DNA of 64,000 nucleotides, from assembly GCF_018812025.1 (NCBI RefSeq), contig NC_063061.1:37341366-37405365 (forward strand), written 5' to 3'. Origin of the DNA: Megalobrama amblycephala (taxonomy: Eukaryota; Chordata; Actinopteri; Cypriniformes; Xenocyprididae). The notes beneath the pieces were generated by a model. It worked only from the letters and a program-made list of their open reading frames with translations, did no database searches and had not been told where the DNA came from. The translations under genes and the position numbers were made by a program. Below are positions 25,070 through 34,044 of this stretch, piece after piece (the stretch's first letter is position 1; each line of letters opens with the position of its first letter).

Positions 25070-25423
25070 TGTCTTTAGAAGAATGTCTAAAGTGGACCAT
25101 CAAATTAAAGTGTTATTTTATGTTTGTGCTCCCTCTACAGGTGGAGAGGGGTAAAGGTGATAAATATGTAAGAGCAACTGGCCAGAAGAGGGCGCTGCGA
25201 GTGCAGGTGAATACAGTCTTTGACTGCAGCATGGACTTTATCTCCTTGTGTTCAACACCCATATTTTAAACTGAAACAAACAAATTTAATTCGATCAACA
25301 GGTCTGGGATTCATTCCTGCTTTATAATTCCCCATCTTTTAAGAAATCCACAAGTTTCTCAATCAAATCAAGTCAATATATTGCTACGTCTTGCATGTAG
25401 TTAGAGCTTTCTCTGAAGTGTCT
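25070..25423. repeat. Repeat block A, copy 3, left part
   Basis: Block A sequence up to 'ctctgaagtgtct', where the DIRS element begins; it resumes at 30690 with 'tttctgatctgtgttgattg'. The CTCF-like core is at 25182-25195. Confidence 0.8.
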
Positions 25424-25441
25424 GTTCCCTTTCGATATTTC

Positions 25442-25646
25442 AAAGTCTCCCTTTTTCCCCGCTACTGAAGCCTTTTCAATAACGCAGTGTAACTGCACCG
25501 TCATTGGTTCACTCATAGACAAGTCGTTGAACCGATGGCGGCACGGCTCAGCTGCGCGGCCTATGGGAAGAGAGCGCGCGAACATTCCCGCCAAAAGGGG
25601 CGGGGTAATGTGCTATATAAGCGGGCGAATCGCCATAGGCCATCAG
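25442..25646 (+). repeat. DIRS left inverted terminal repeat
   Basis: 205 bases, reverse complement of 30419-30623. By eye I find two differences, both transitions (A/G in 'ggcggcacgg' and G/A in 'ggggcgggg'). Confidence 0.9.
25597..25620 (+). promoter_or_regulatory. Candidate DIRS promoter (GC box and TATA)
   Basis: GGGGCGGGG (25597-25605) followed by TATATAA (25614-25620), about 420 bases before the gag ATG. The mirrored copy in the right ITR has its GC box interrupted by one transition. Promoter activity is inferred. Confidence 0.5.
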
Positions 25647-26039
25647 TCCTTTCTCCTTCAGCAACGACTGAACTTCTTTTCGCTGATCCTCGCCGAAGCC
25701 TGCTCGCCGGGAAAGAAGCTCGCCGCCTGAGAAGACGCTCCGCCGCCTGTTGAAAAGGCCCTGCAGCGGACCCAGCCGACTCGCCGGATCCCCGCAGCGC
25801 CCGCGCCCTCGCCGACTGCCTGCCTTCGCGCCGTCGACGAGCCGCCTCCTCCCGCTTCCTGCTACCGGCCGCTTCTCAGCGGGTCTCCTGCCGCCATCCG
25901 GTGCGCCCTCCTGAGCGTCCTCCCGCGGTTACAGTAACCGCTCTCTGAGCATCTTTCCAGCGGTTTTCACCGCTTTGAGCACCGGCCCTCGCCGTTAGAG
26001 CCTCCCAATCGCCGTTTTCACGGCGCACGGCATTTCTAA
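25647..26039 (+). other. DIRS 5' untranslated leader
   Basis: CpG-rich sequence between the left ITR and the gag ATG. No conserved ORF is called here. Confidence 0.6.
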
Positions 26040-27533
26040 ATGCCACACCACTCCTGTGGTACGTGCAGAGCCCCTCTGCACGAAGGAGACGGGCACGACG
26101 AGTGCGTTGGATGTCTGGGCAAGTCCCACGCGGATGACGCGCTTGTCGGCGGCTCATGCCCGCACTGCGTGTGCATGAATCTTGCGTCTCTGCGCTCACG
26201 GGCCGCCTTCTTCAAGCAAGAAGGCCCCGCCGCCCATGCCCTCCCGTCCCCCTCTCCTGTTAGGAAGAGACCGCGGGGCAGAGCGGTTCAGCGCACGGAG
26301 ATGGGCGAGCCCACGCCGGCTCAGCACCCGCGTGCCTCGCCCTCTCCTCAACAGAGAGCATTCCCCCGTCTTGTTCTCCCTGCCCTGACCAGCGTCCCTC
26401 AGCAGATGCGAGCGACCTCGTCTCTTTTGGTGGATCCGACGAAGAGCCCTTCTTCGACTCTGTGTCCATGGCAGCCTCTGAGCCAGAAGCCTGGGTTGGC
26501 GAGTCGGACGACCCCGCCCCCCTGCCTTCCCTGGAGCCCATCAACCACGGTACGGGCATGGACGCCGAGCTCTTCCATGTCCTGTCCAAGGCCGTTGCAG
26601 AGCTGGACCTCGACTGGGCCCCCCCAGAGGAGCCATCGCGGAGCCGCCTGGACGAGTGGTTCCTCCCAGGTCGTCATCAGGCCCCTCGCCAGCGCTCCAC
26701 CCCTCTTCTTCCCAGAAGTTCACGGGGAACTCACGAAGTCGTGGCGCGCCCCCTACTCGGCCCGCCTACATACTTCGCACCGCTCAGCCCTCACCTCTGT
26801 GGACGGCTCGGAAGAAAAGGGCTACGAGCATCTGCCGCCCCTGGACGAAGCAGTGGCCGCTCACCTCTGTCCTCCCGCGGCTGTGGGATGGAAGACGAAG
26901 AGAGCCCTCCCGTCCAAGCCCTGCAGGACTACCTTTGCCCTGGCAGGAAGGGCCTACGCCTCAGCGGGCCAAGCCGCTTCAGCACTACACTCCATGGCCA
27001 TTTTTCAAGTATTTCAGGCCAAACTCCTCCGCTCATTGGACGAGTCCGGCATTGATGCGCCTGCTTTTCGGGACCTCCGCAGCGCCACGGATTTAGCCCT
27101 GCGGGCCACGAAAGCCACGGCCCAGGCCATTGGCAGATCAATGGCCAGCCTCGTTGTGCTGGAGCGCCACCTGTGGCTTAACCTGACGGAAATAAAGGAT
27201 CAGGACAAGACGGCCTTTTTGGATGCCCCCGTCTCACCGTCAGGACTCTTTGGGCCAGCAGTGGAGGGATTCACGGAGCGTTTCACAGCTGCTCAGAAGT
27301 CGTCTCAGGCCATGAGACACTTCCTACCTAAACGCTCAAGCTCTGCGTCTGCTTCTAGCCGCCCCAGGCCTGCGCCGGCTCAGCAGACGAAGCCCGCTCC
27401 CTCCGCTTCTCAAGCAGCGCCGCCCAAGGAGCACCGCCAGCGCTCGCGCCCTTCTAAACGCTCATCCTTCCCGAGATGCCAGGGACCCCGGCCCAGGATT
27501 GCGCTGGACCCAGTGACTCCTAAGTCATCCTGA
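26040..27533 (+). CDS. DIRS gag-like ORF1 (internally frame-shifted)
   Basis: An uninterrupted ATG-initiated frame of 497 codons. The N-terminus has paired Cys (CGTC, CVGC, CPHC) with interspersed His, resembling zinc-binding clusters. The C-terminal half is Ala/Ser-rich, then basic and Pro-rich (PKEHRQRSRPSKRSS), fitting nucleic-acid binding. The middle (about 26390-26690) reads as unusually Pro/Ser/Thr-rich filler in this frame. The next frame there carries acidic, protein-like text (SADASDLVSFGG, DAELFHVLSKAVAELDLDW), and normal text returns to the main frame at FFPEVHGELTKSW. So I infer compensating indels around 26330-26390 and 26690. The product would be structural, coating or carrying element RNA; this copy is probably defective. 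Confidence 0.75.
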   Translation: MPHHSCGTCRAPLHEGDGHDECVGCLGKSHADDALVGGSCPHCVCMNLASLRSRAAFFKQEGPAAHALPSPSPVRKRPRGRAVQRTEMGEPTPAQHPRASPSPQQRAFPRLVLPALTSVPQQMRATSSLLVDPTKSPSSTLCPWQPLSQKPGLASRTTPPPCLPWSPSTTVRAWTPSSSMSCPRPLQSWTSTGPPQRSHRGAAWTSGSSQVVIRPLASAPPLFFPEVHGELTKSWRAPYSARLHTSHRSALTSVDGSEEKGYEHLPPLDEAVAAHLCPPAAVGWKTKRALPSKPCRTTFALAGRAYASAGQAASALHSMAIFQVFQAKLLRSLDESGIDAPAFRDLRSATDLALRATKATAQAIGRSMASLVVLERHLWLNLTEIKDQDKTAFLDAPVSPSGLFGPAVEGFTERFTAAQKSSQAMRHFLPKRSSSASASSRPRPAPAQQTKPAPSASQAAPPKEHRQRSRPSKRSSFPRCQGPRPRIALDPVTPKSS

Positions 27534-27557
27534 TCTGCAAAGGAAGAGGACTGGGGC

Positions 27558-29135
27558 ATGTCCCGCCGAGGCCGGACCACCCCAGAAGCTCCTTCGTGCA
27601 AATTCCCCTCCGCCTCGTTCATTTCTGGGCGCGGGAATAACACAACCTGCAATAACAGGGCCCACAAGTATTGTGCCCTCCCAACCGCCGTTTTCACGGC
27701 GACCCCATTTTTAAACACTTCACAAAAGAGCAAATTTCCTCTTCCACCCAGCCCGGTGTCCGGCCCGCCCCCGCTTGGGCCGTCACCCGACGTAATCCTC
27801 CCTCTTGCCACACGGGCCGAGGCTTGGAAAGCCATCCCCGGCGTGTCAAGCTGGATTCTAAAAGTTGTAATTCAGGGCTACTCGCTCCAGTTCGTCAGAA
27901 GACCTCCGCGGTTTGGGGGGGGTCATCCAGACCTTGGTACAAGCGGACGACGTTCACGTCGTCCGAGCCGAGGTTTTAACCCTACTAAGGAAAGGGGCTA
28001 TAGAAACAGTTCCCTTTCCAGAGAGCGAGTCGGGCTTCTACAGCCGCTACTTTCTGGTACCAAAGAAAGACGGCGGTCTCAGACCCATTTTGGACCTCAG
28101 GTTATTGAACCTTTCCCTTATGAAGCGAAAGTTCAAAGTCCTGACGCTGAAACAGATCCTCGCACAGATTTGCCACGAGGATTGGTTTTGCTCGCTGGAT
28201 CTGAAAGACGCGTACTTTCACATCCAGATAGCCCCCCATCACAGACGATTCTTGAGATTCGCATTCGAGGGTGTGGCTTATCAGTACACGGTCCTCCCCT
28301 TCGGGCTCTCCCTGGCTCCTCGCACTTTCACGAAGTGCATGAATGCGGCTCTTTCCCCTCTGAGGCAGATGGGAATACGAGTTTTGAATTACCTCTACGA
28401 CTGGCTCATCCTGGCCAGCTCGCGTTCGGAACTAGAACACCACAGATCCGTGCTCCTCAGCCACTTACAGTGCCTGGGTCTCAGGGTCAACCTAGCCAAG
28501 AGCTACTGCTCCCTACTCAACGTATCTCGTTCCTGGGTGCAGTGTGAAAACCCGGGTCCCCCCTCACGCTTGGCGTCACGGGCGCCTTCGCCTCAAGGTC
28601 AATCAGGCCTGTTTAATGGCTCTGAAACCTTGGATGAACCCTACTTGGTTCACTCTGGGAGTACCCCTACAGGCGGTAACACGAAGGACAGTTCTCTCGA
28701 CAGACGCTTCCAACTCAGGTTGGGGCGCCCTGTGCGAGGGCAGTCCGGCTTTCGGCTCGTGGACACACGAGGAAAGTCACCTTCACATCAACTGCCTCGA
28801 ATTACTGGCAGTGATACGAGCCTTCCAAGCCTTGGAACAAGATCTGGCCCAATACCCTTCTATATGCCTTTCCTCCGATCGCCCTGATCGCTCAGGTCAT
28901 CAGACGAATCAGAGAGGATGGACACAAAGTTCTGTTGGTGGCCCCACTTTGGAGGAGCCAGTTTTGGACCTCAGAGCTGTTTCGGCTTTCCATGAAAGCC
29001 CCATGGCCAATCCCCCTGAGAAGGGACCTCCTTTCTCAGGCGAACAGAACAATCTGGCACCCACAGCCAGAGCTTTGGGCTCTACATCTGTGGATCCTCG
29101 ACGGGAGCCATCTGACCTCCCCAGGAATGTGCTAG
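27558..29135 (+). pseudogene. DIRS pol (RT, RNase H, MT-like), broken
   Basis: The reading passes through all three frames. Frame 3 runs from the ATG at 27558 to a run of eight G (27915-27922). Frame 1 then carries the RT: FLVPKKDGGLRPILDLR, LDLKDAYFHIQI and LPFGLSLAPRTF. At the active site 28390-28401 reads Y-L-Y-D where RTs have a YxDD box, so one catalytic Asp is Tyr. Near 28540 the frame changes to 2, giving an RNase H start (STDASNSGWGA, then NCLELLAV). Near 28858 it changes to 3 (LYAFPPIALIAQVIRRI...), ending at TAG 29133-29135. The text between RNase H and this last part is too short for a full RNase H plus methyltransferase-like domain, so I infer internal deletions at both junctions. 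No active polymerase is expected. Confidence 0.85.
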
Positions 29136-30103
29136 ATACCATTTTGCAGGCAAGAGCTCCATCCACGAGACGCCTCTATGCCCAGAAGTGGTCGGTCTTT
29201 GTTAGTTGGTGTTCCACACACAACATAGACCCGGAGGAGTGCGGGGTATCTTCCATACTAACCTTCCTCCAAGAGAGACTGGACTCGGGGCGAGCCCCCT
29301 CCACGCTCAAAGTTTACGTAGCAGCCATTGCGGCGTTTCACTCGCCCATTGCTGAACAATCAGTAGGGCGGAACGACTTGATTATTAAGTTTCTGAGGGG
29401 TTCCAGGCGATTGCATCCTCCTCGTCCCCTCACCGTTCCCCCCTGGGACCTCTCCTTGGTCCTCAGGGCTCTTAAAGGTCCTCCTTTTGAGCCATTATGT
29501 CTAGCAGGCCTCAAGCCCTTAACGTTTAAAACCGGCCTGCTACTTGCATTGGCGTCGGTTAAACGCGTTGGCGATTTGCAAGCACTCTCTGTGAGCCCTG
29601 CATGCCTCGAATTCGGGCCCAACGACTCTACGGTCGTTCTGAAACCAAGGGTTGGCTACGTTCCCAAGGTGCTCTCTACGCCGTTCAGAGCACAAGTGAT
29701 CTCACTCTCTGCGCTTCCCCGTTCATCGGACGAGCCAGGGCTAGAATCACTATGCCCAGTTAAGGCTTTACGCGTCTACATCGAGCGGTCACAGCCTTTC
29801 CGGCAATCTGACCAGCTATTCGTTTGTTTTGGTGGCCGCACCAAGGGGTCTCCGGTCTCAAAACAGCGTCTATCACGATGGATCGTTGACGCCATAGCTC
29901 TTTCTTACTCCTCTGCAGGCGCTACTTGCCCCATCGGAGTTAGGGCCCATTCCACTAGAGGCATGGCTTCATCTTGGGCCTGGTCCAGTGGAGTCTCTAT
30001 TAAAGACATTTGTGAGGCGGCCGGCTGGTCCTCGCTGTCCACTTTTGTCAGATTCTACCAGTTGGACGTTCCGACCTTGCATGCTCGGGTCCTTTCAGTG
30101 TAA
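29003..30103 (+). CDS. DIRS tyrosine recombinase (ORF3)
   Basis: Frame 2 from ATG 29003, 366 codons, overlapping the 3' end of pol as is usual in DIRS elements. An N-terminal core-binding part (STRRLYAQKWSVFVSWC) is followed by a catalytic domain with the family tetrad: Arg 29564-29566 in KRVGDLQAL, His 29948-29950 and Arg 29957-29959 in HSTRGMASSWA, and Tyr 30056-30058 in RFYQLDV. The enzyme would integrate the circular DNA copy by site-specific strand exchange, here at GTT. No stops or frame changes were seen. The frame stays open upstream to 28544, but only because of the deletion in pol, so I take the first ATG past the RNase H text. Whether it is active cannot be judged from sequence. 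Confidence 0.85.
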   Translation: MANPPEKGPPFSGEQNNLAPTARALGSTSVDPRREPSDLPRNVLDTILQARAPSTRRLYAQKWSVFVSWCSTHNIDPEECGVSSILTFLQERLDSGRAPSTLKVYVAAIAAFHSPIAEQSVGRNDLIIKFLRGSRRLHPPRPLTVPPWDLSLVLRALKGPPFEPLCLAGLKPLTFKTGLLLALASVKRVGDLQALSVSPACLEFGPNDSTVVLKPRVGYVPKVLSTPFRAQVISLSALPRSSDEPGLESLCPVKALRVYIERSQPFRQSDQLFVCFGGRTKGSPVSKQRLSRWIVDAIALSYSSAGATCPIGVRAHSTRGMASSWAWSSGVSIKDICEAAGWSSLSTFVRFYQLDVPTLHARVLSV

Positions 30104-30291
30104 ATTCGCGGCGCTTAAGTATTCCGCTTTTTGCACATCTCATCCCAGGAGTTCTCTCCTCCGTAGTGTAACAGGGTATGGCGGCTTCGGCCTAAACTTG
30201 TCCTCGGGCCCTTCTGGTGCCCGTTCAAGTTCTGTCGTTCCCCAGCCGTGGCACGGCGCGGTTGAATTCGTTCCCCCATACACAGTACGAG
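30104..30291 (+). other. DIRS 3' untranslated segment
   Basis: Between the recombinase stop and the internal complementary region. It includes 'cagccgtggcacggcgcgg', roughly complemented at 30370-30392, so the ICR sits in the loop of a small stem. Confidence 0.6.
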
Positions 30292-30365
30292 TGAAATATC
30301 GAAAGGGAACGTACTCTGTTACTAACGTAACCTCGGTTCCCTGAGATATGGAACGAGTACTGCGT
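30292..30365 (+). repeat. DIRS internal complementary region (ICR)
   Basis: 30292-30310 is the reverse complement of the outer left end (25424-25442). 30308-30365 is the reverse complement of the outer right end (30632-30689) with one mismatch. The two matches overlap exactly at the three bases complementary to GTT, so the ICR is a copy of the joined ends. In DIRS elements this region is known to template completion of the termini and circle formation. Confidence 0.93.
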
Positions 30366-30418
30366 TACTTGCCGTGCCACGAGGCTGCGGCTTAGGTCGT
30401 CGCTTCAGTCGATATGGC

Positions 30419-30623
30419 CTGATGGCCTATGGCGATTCGCCCGCTTATATAGCACATTACCCTGCCCCTTTTGGCGGGAATGTTCGCGCGCTCTCTTCCC
30501 ATAGGCCGCGCAGCTGAGCCGCGCCGCCATCGGTTCAACGACTTGTCTATGAGTGAACCAATGACGGTGCAGTTACACTGCGTTATTGAAAAGGCTTCAG
30601 TAGCGGGGAAAAAGGGAGACTTT
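30419..30623 (-). repeat. DIRS right inverted terminal repeat
   Basis: Inverted partner of 25442-25646 over the full 205 bases. Confidence 0.9.
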
Positions 30624-30689
30624 TCCCCCATACGCAGTACTCGTTCCATATCTCAGGGAACCGAGGTTACGTTAGTAACCGAGTACGTT

Positions 30690-30830
30690 TTTCTGATCTG
30701 TGTTGATTGCTTTTATACAAAGACTAAATCATATCACTTGTGACATAAAAAGAAAATAATTTATACTTTAATATTTTTATCAGTATTTTTTTAAATACTA
30801 ACTATTAGCCTATAATATTTTTTTCATGAT
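30690..30830. repeat. Repeat block A, copy 3, right part
   Basis: Continues block A after the DIRS insertion ('tttctgatctgtgttgattg'), matching 23276-23400. Confidence 0.8.
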
Positions 30831-31182
30831 TACAGTTTTTCTCGATTGCTTAAACATTTCTTGAAACTATGCCTCATATTCTCAAAACAGTGAACACAAA
30901 TCCATAACGTCTCACCCAATTCCCCAAACATCCTATTTTCAGGTCAAAATGAAGCTCTACACTCAAAATCATTCACTCTTGCTGAAAAACCAAACTTTGC
31001 CCTCAGACATCACACACAAGCCCTCAAAAACACACACTACAACATAGTCTTACACACCGGTGAGATAAAATCAAAACAATACTACAAAAACCAATAATAA
31101 GTTGTTGCTTGTGGTTCTCTCCCACACAGAACTTTTCACATGATGAACACGTGTTTTATATATTTGTACATTTTTTTATTCC

Positions 31183-31370
31183 CTAATGTACTGTACAGTA
31201 CAATGCACCAAACAACAACAACAAATATTCTGCCCCACCATCACATCTTTGGTCTGGGACAGGCCAGAGAATCTCGTCAACATCACAGGCTGTACTGACC
31301 CTATCCAGGCAGCGGGGGGAAAATCCTCTTGCATGCCTGATCCACCCCTGACACACATCAAATGAAATGT
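31183..31370 (-). pseudogene. Terminal exon of a Tc1/IS630-like transposase
   Basis: Preceded by an AG acceptor (31372-31371). It reads ATT-TCA... DVCQGWIRHARGFSPRCL, then ACDVDEILWP, and runs 62 codons to TAG 31185-31183. The pattern W-I-R-H-(A/S)-R-x-F-x-P-R-C followed by CDVDExLWP is the C-terminal end I associate with fish IS630-like DDE transposases. Upstream exons with the catalytic residues were not found, so it is listed as a remnant. Family recognition is from memory of the pattern. Confidence 0.5.
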
Positions 31371-31399
31371 CTAGTCAGGCTTCTTCCATTCCATCATCT

Positions 31400-33000
31400 C
31401 TGTGTCCTACAAAAACAGAAGTACTGATTACTGTAACTGTAACATCCTTTTTACAAAATGGAGCAGACAGAAACTCTATCTGTATGTAAGGCAGTTTCAT
31501 GCATGTGTTGTAATAGAGTACAGCATGCTGTAAAAAAATGAATGTGATTTTAACAGTGAAATATTGTAAAAACGCTACGGAAAAAAAAAATGTAAATAGG
31601 TTAGCGGCAAGTTCCTGTAGTATATCCAGGGAAAAACTGTAAAAGCTCTAACTAGACATTATATGTAATTTTCACAGTTAAATGCTGTAAATTTTACAAT
31701 TTTTAGAAGTAAAAAAGACAAAATCAATGTATAATTTACAGTCAAAATCTGTAAACTGATGTTCCCACTATCCCCAGTGTGACACTCCACATTTGAAAGT
31801 ATTTTGTTTAAATAATCATGTTTCTTAATAGTTTTTGTTATCAGTCATGTACATTGGAGTTTTATGTTATATCTTCTGTTGTTTAATGAATGTTAATTGC
31901 ATTATGTAAGTATTATGGGTTACCATGATGGTGTTTTGCGTTTGTGTGAATGACTGTGCACCTTTTATATATTAGTATATACTTCAGCTCATGGAAAAGC
32001 TACTTGTGATGAACTCTGATTCTTTATGTGGTTTTCTCTTTTGCCATCTGCATTATTATGGTGGTTGTCAGTATATGTTAAAGGTACAAAACAAATTTTA
32101 GTAGTAATCTGCACAAATTTCTTCTGAGACTCCTTGTCTCCTTTCACCTCATCCTCTTCCTCCATTCCCTCCTCTTCCTTCACTTCCTTCTCCTCCCTCC
32201 TCCTCCTTCTTGAGGAACTTTTCTAAACATTAACTTACAGTACATTACTATAATCCATTACAGTTTTTTTCAATAACATACAACATACATTCATACGTCC
32301 AATCTTTAGTCACATTTAGCAGAACATCCGTCTGTTGTGGCCATACCATGAACACAATTCATGTCGTTTTCACACAAAATGCAGTCAATTAACACGTTTC
32401 TAAAATGCTTACATTTTCTTTTCATATAAGCTTACCTCATACCAAAATCATGGATCTTTCTCATCTTATTTGCAAATGCTTAAACACAGCAAGTCAGAAA
32501 TGAAGACCTAATAATGTTCCAATCTTTAAATATAGGATAAAACCTCTACTTTTGCAACAACAGCAGCTCAACAGTATTGAAAAAAATATATAAAACAAAT
32601 ACTGAAAGAATTGATAAGCATTTTTAATTAGCAGATCACTGAAATATTGAGAAATAGCAGATTCCAATCTCAGTTGGAGGCATAGTCAGGGGTTGAAGTT
32701 CTTTCCATTACATGGACACACACAGTAAAATAGGACTCTTTGAATCGGATTTGTTCAGTGTGTATGAAGAACAATACAGAGGAGCAAAAAAAGCAAACAA
32801 ACAAACAAACAAACAAACAAACAAAAATGTGTGGGTAAGGGAGAGGAATAGATGGAGGAGGAGAGGAGAAGTTGGATCAGGACAAGGGAGAACAAGGGGT
32901 ATGTGAGAGGAGGAAGAATGTGTGCTGGATTGTGCATCTCTGTTTTTTTCACTTACACATGTGGAACCTATGAAAGCTTATTTCTGCCATGAATAGAAAA
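31400..33000. other. AT-rich interior of the Tc1-like element
   Basis: No exon is supported. Contains a GGA/TCC-rich stretch (32130-32215) and an (AAAC)n microsatellite (32793-32826). Confidence 0.45.
32793..32826. repeat. (AAAC)n microsatellite
   Basis: Eight tetranucleotide units with no interruption. Confidence 0.9.
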
Positions 33001-33790
33001 TAAAAAGGTAATTATGTCTTTTTATCACACAACTCAATTCCTATAGTTTCAGAATTCGAAGGGGAAAAAGTCAGAATTGTGAGATGTAAAATCACAATTG
33101 CAAAATAAAAAAAAATAAAATAGAAAAAAAAATAGAATTGTGAGATAAAAAGTCACAATTACCTTTTATACTTTTTTATTCTGTGGTGGAAAAAAAGCTT
33201 CAACAGTAACCAAAGGCCATGTATGTTGGCTTTGTTGTTGATAAGTGGCAGCAATTTCATGTTTTCATTTCAGTAAAAGCTTCATGTAAAGCTTTTACTA
33301 CAACGATTCCACTACCACTGTTCCATATATGCAGAATATGTGGTCTGCGTAGGGCACTAGCTACCAAGAGGACACCATCCCATCCTCTATGAGGGCACCA
33401 TCAACACCACAAACCCACCCCCAGAAAGAGATTTCAACCAAGGGGGTAACTGAAGTCCTGCATAGGGGACTCATCTGACCAGTAGCTGCCCTGAGCAGTT
33501 CTGTTACTTTCTTCTTCTTCTCTTTTTCTACTGCACATTCTATAAAGTAATGACTCACTTTTGTTGCCAAGAATGCACACATTCAGCACTCAACCAAAAA
33601 TGTAGAATGGCTTACATGCATTACTCTATTACTGTAGTAAAAGGAAACTGAATTATAAAAACAATGGATTTCATATTTTCTCCGGTTAGAACTGAAACAT
33701 GACAAGTAATGCAGTTTTCATAATGCCATCAACTGTTAGTATTTTGACAGTCAATGCGCTATGATTGACTATATGTTCATGTTGGATAGA
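33001..33790. repeat. Direct repeat flanking the satellite, left copy
   Basis: Collinear with 35350-36004: 'cttcaacagtaaccaaaggc', 'gattccactaccactgttcc', 'caaacccacccccagaaaga', then a TTC-rich tract. On the minus strand both copies keep the same open phrase FWGWVCGVDGALIEDGMV. Confidence 0.75.
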
Positions 33791-34044
33791 GAACTAGTGC
33801 TATGTTTTGACAGAACGACTCGATTTTGAATCAGGTTTGCTGTGTTTTGATAGAGTTAGTATGTGTTGAAAAAGGTTTTTAGCATTTTGAAATGTAGAGT
33901 TTGTGTTTATATAACAAAATATGGTTTTGGGCAGAAAATTAACTATTTGGTTAATTGTGTGATGTATGTGTGTTGCTGTGTTAAGAGTTTAGAAAAAGTA
34001 CTTTAAGTATTGCTAAACGCTTGTTAGCAATTGAAAAAAACTGT

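Larger units (their letters stand above)
25424..30689 (+). mobile_element. DIRS-type tyrosine-recombinase retrotransposon
   Basis: 5266 bases, GC-rich against AT-rich flanks. Layout: outer left end 25424-25441, left ITR 25442-25646, gag-like ORF, RT/RNase H/methyltransferase-like region (broken), tyrosine recombinase, internal complementary region 30292-30365, right ITR 30419-30623, outer right end 30624-30689. GTT sits at both edges (25424-25426 and 30687-30689). Block A copies at 23270, 4910 and 41845 show the empty target (gtgt-GTT-tttctgatctg, or tgtct-GTT in two copies), so insertion is into GTT with no longer duplication. No LTRs or DDE integrase, as expected for DIRS. Pol is damaged, so the copy is probably non-autonomous. 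Confidence 0.93.

Noticed and set aside
27915..27922. Programmed ribosomal frameshift site in DIRS pol
   Set aside because: Seven later disruptions are not needed to doubt it: the other pol breaks in this copy are clearly mutational, so a G-run slip or error is simpler without comparison to other copies.
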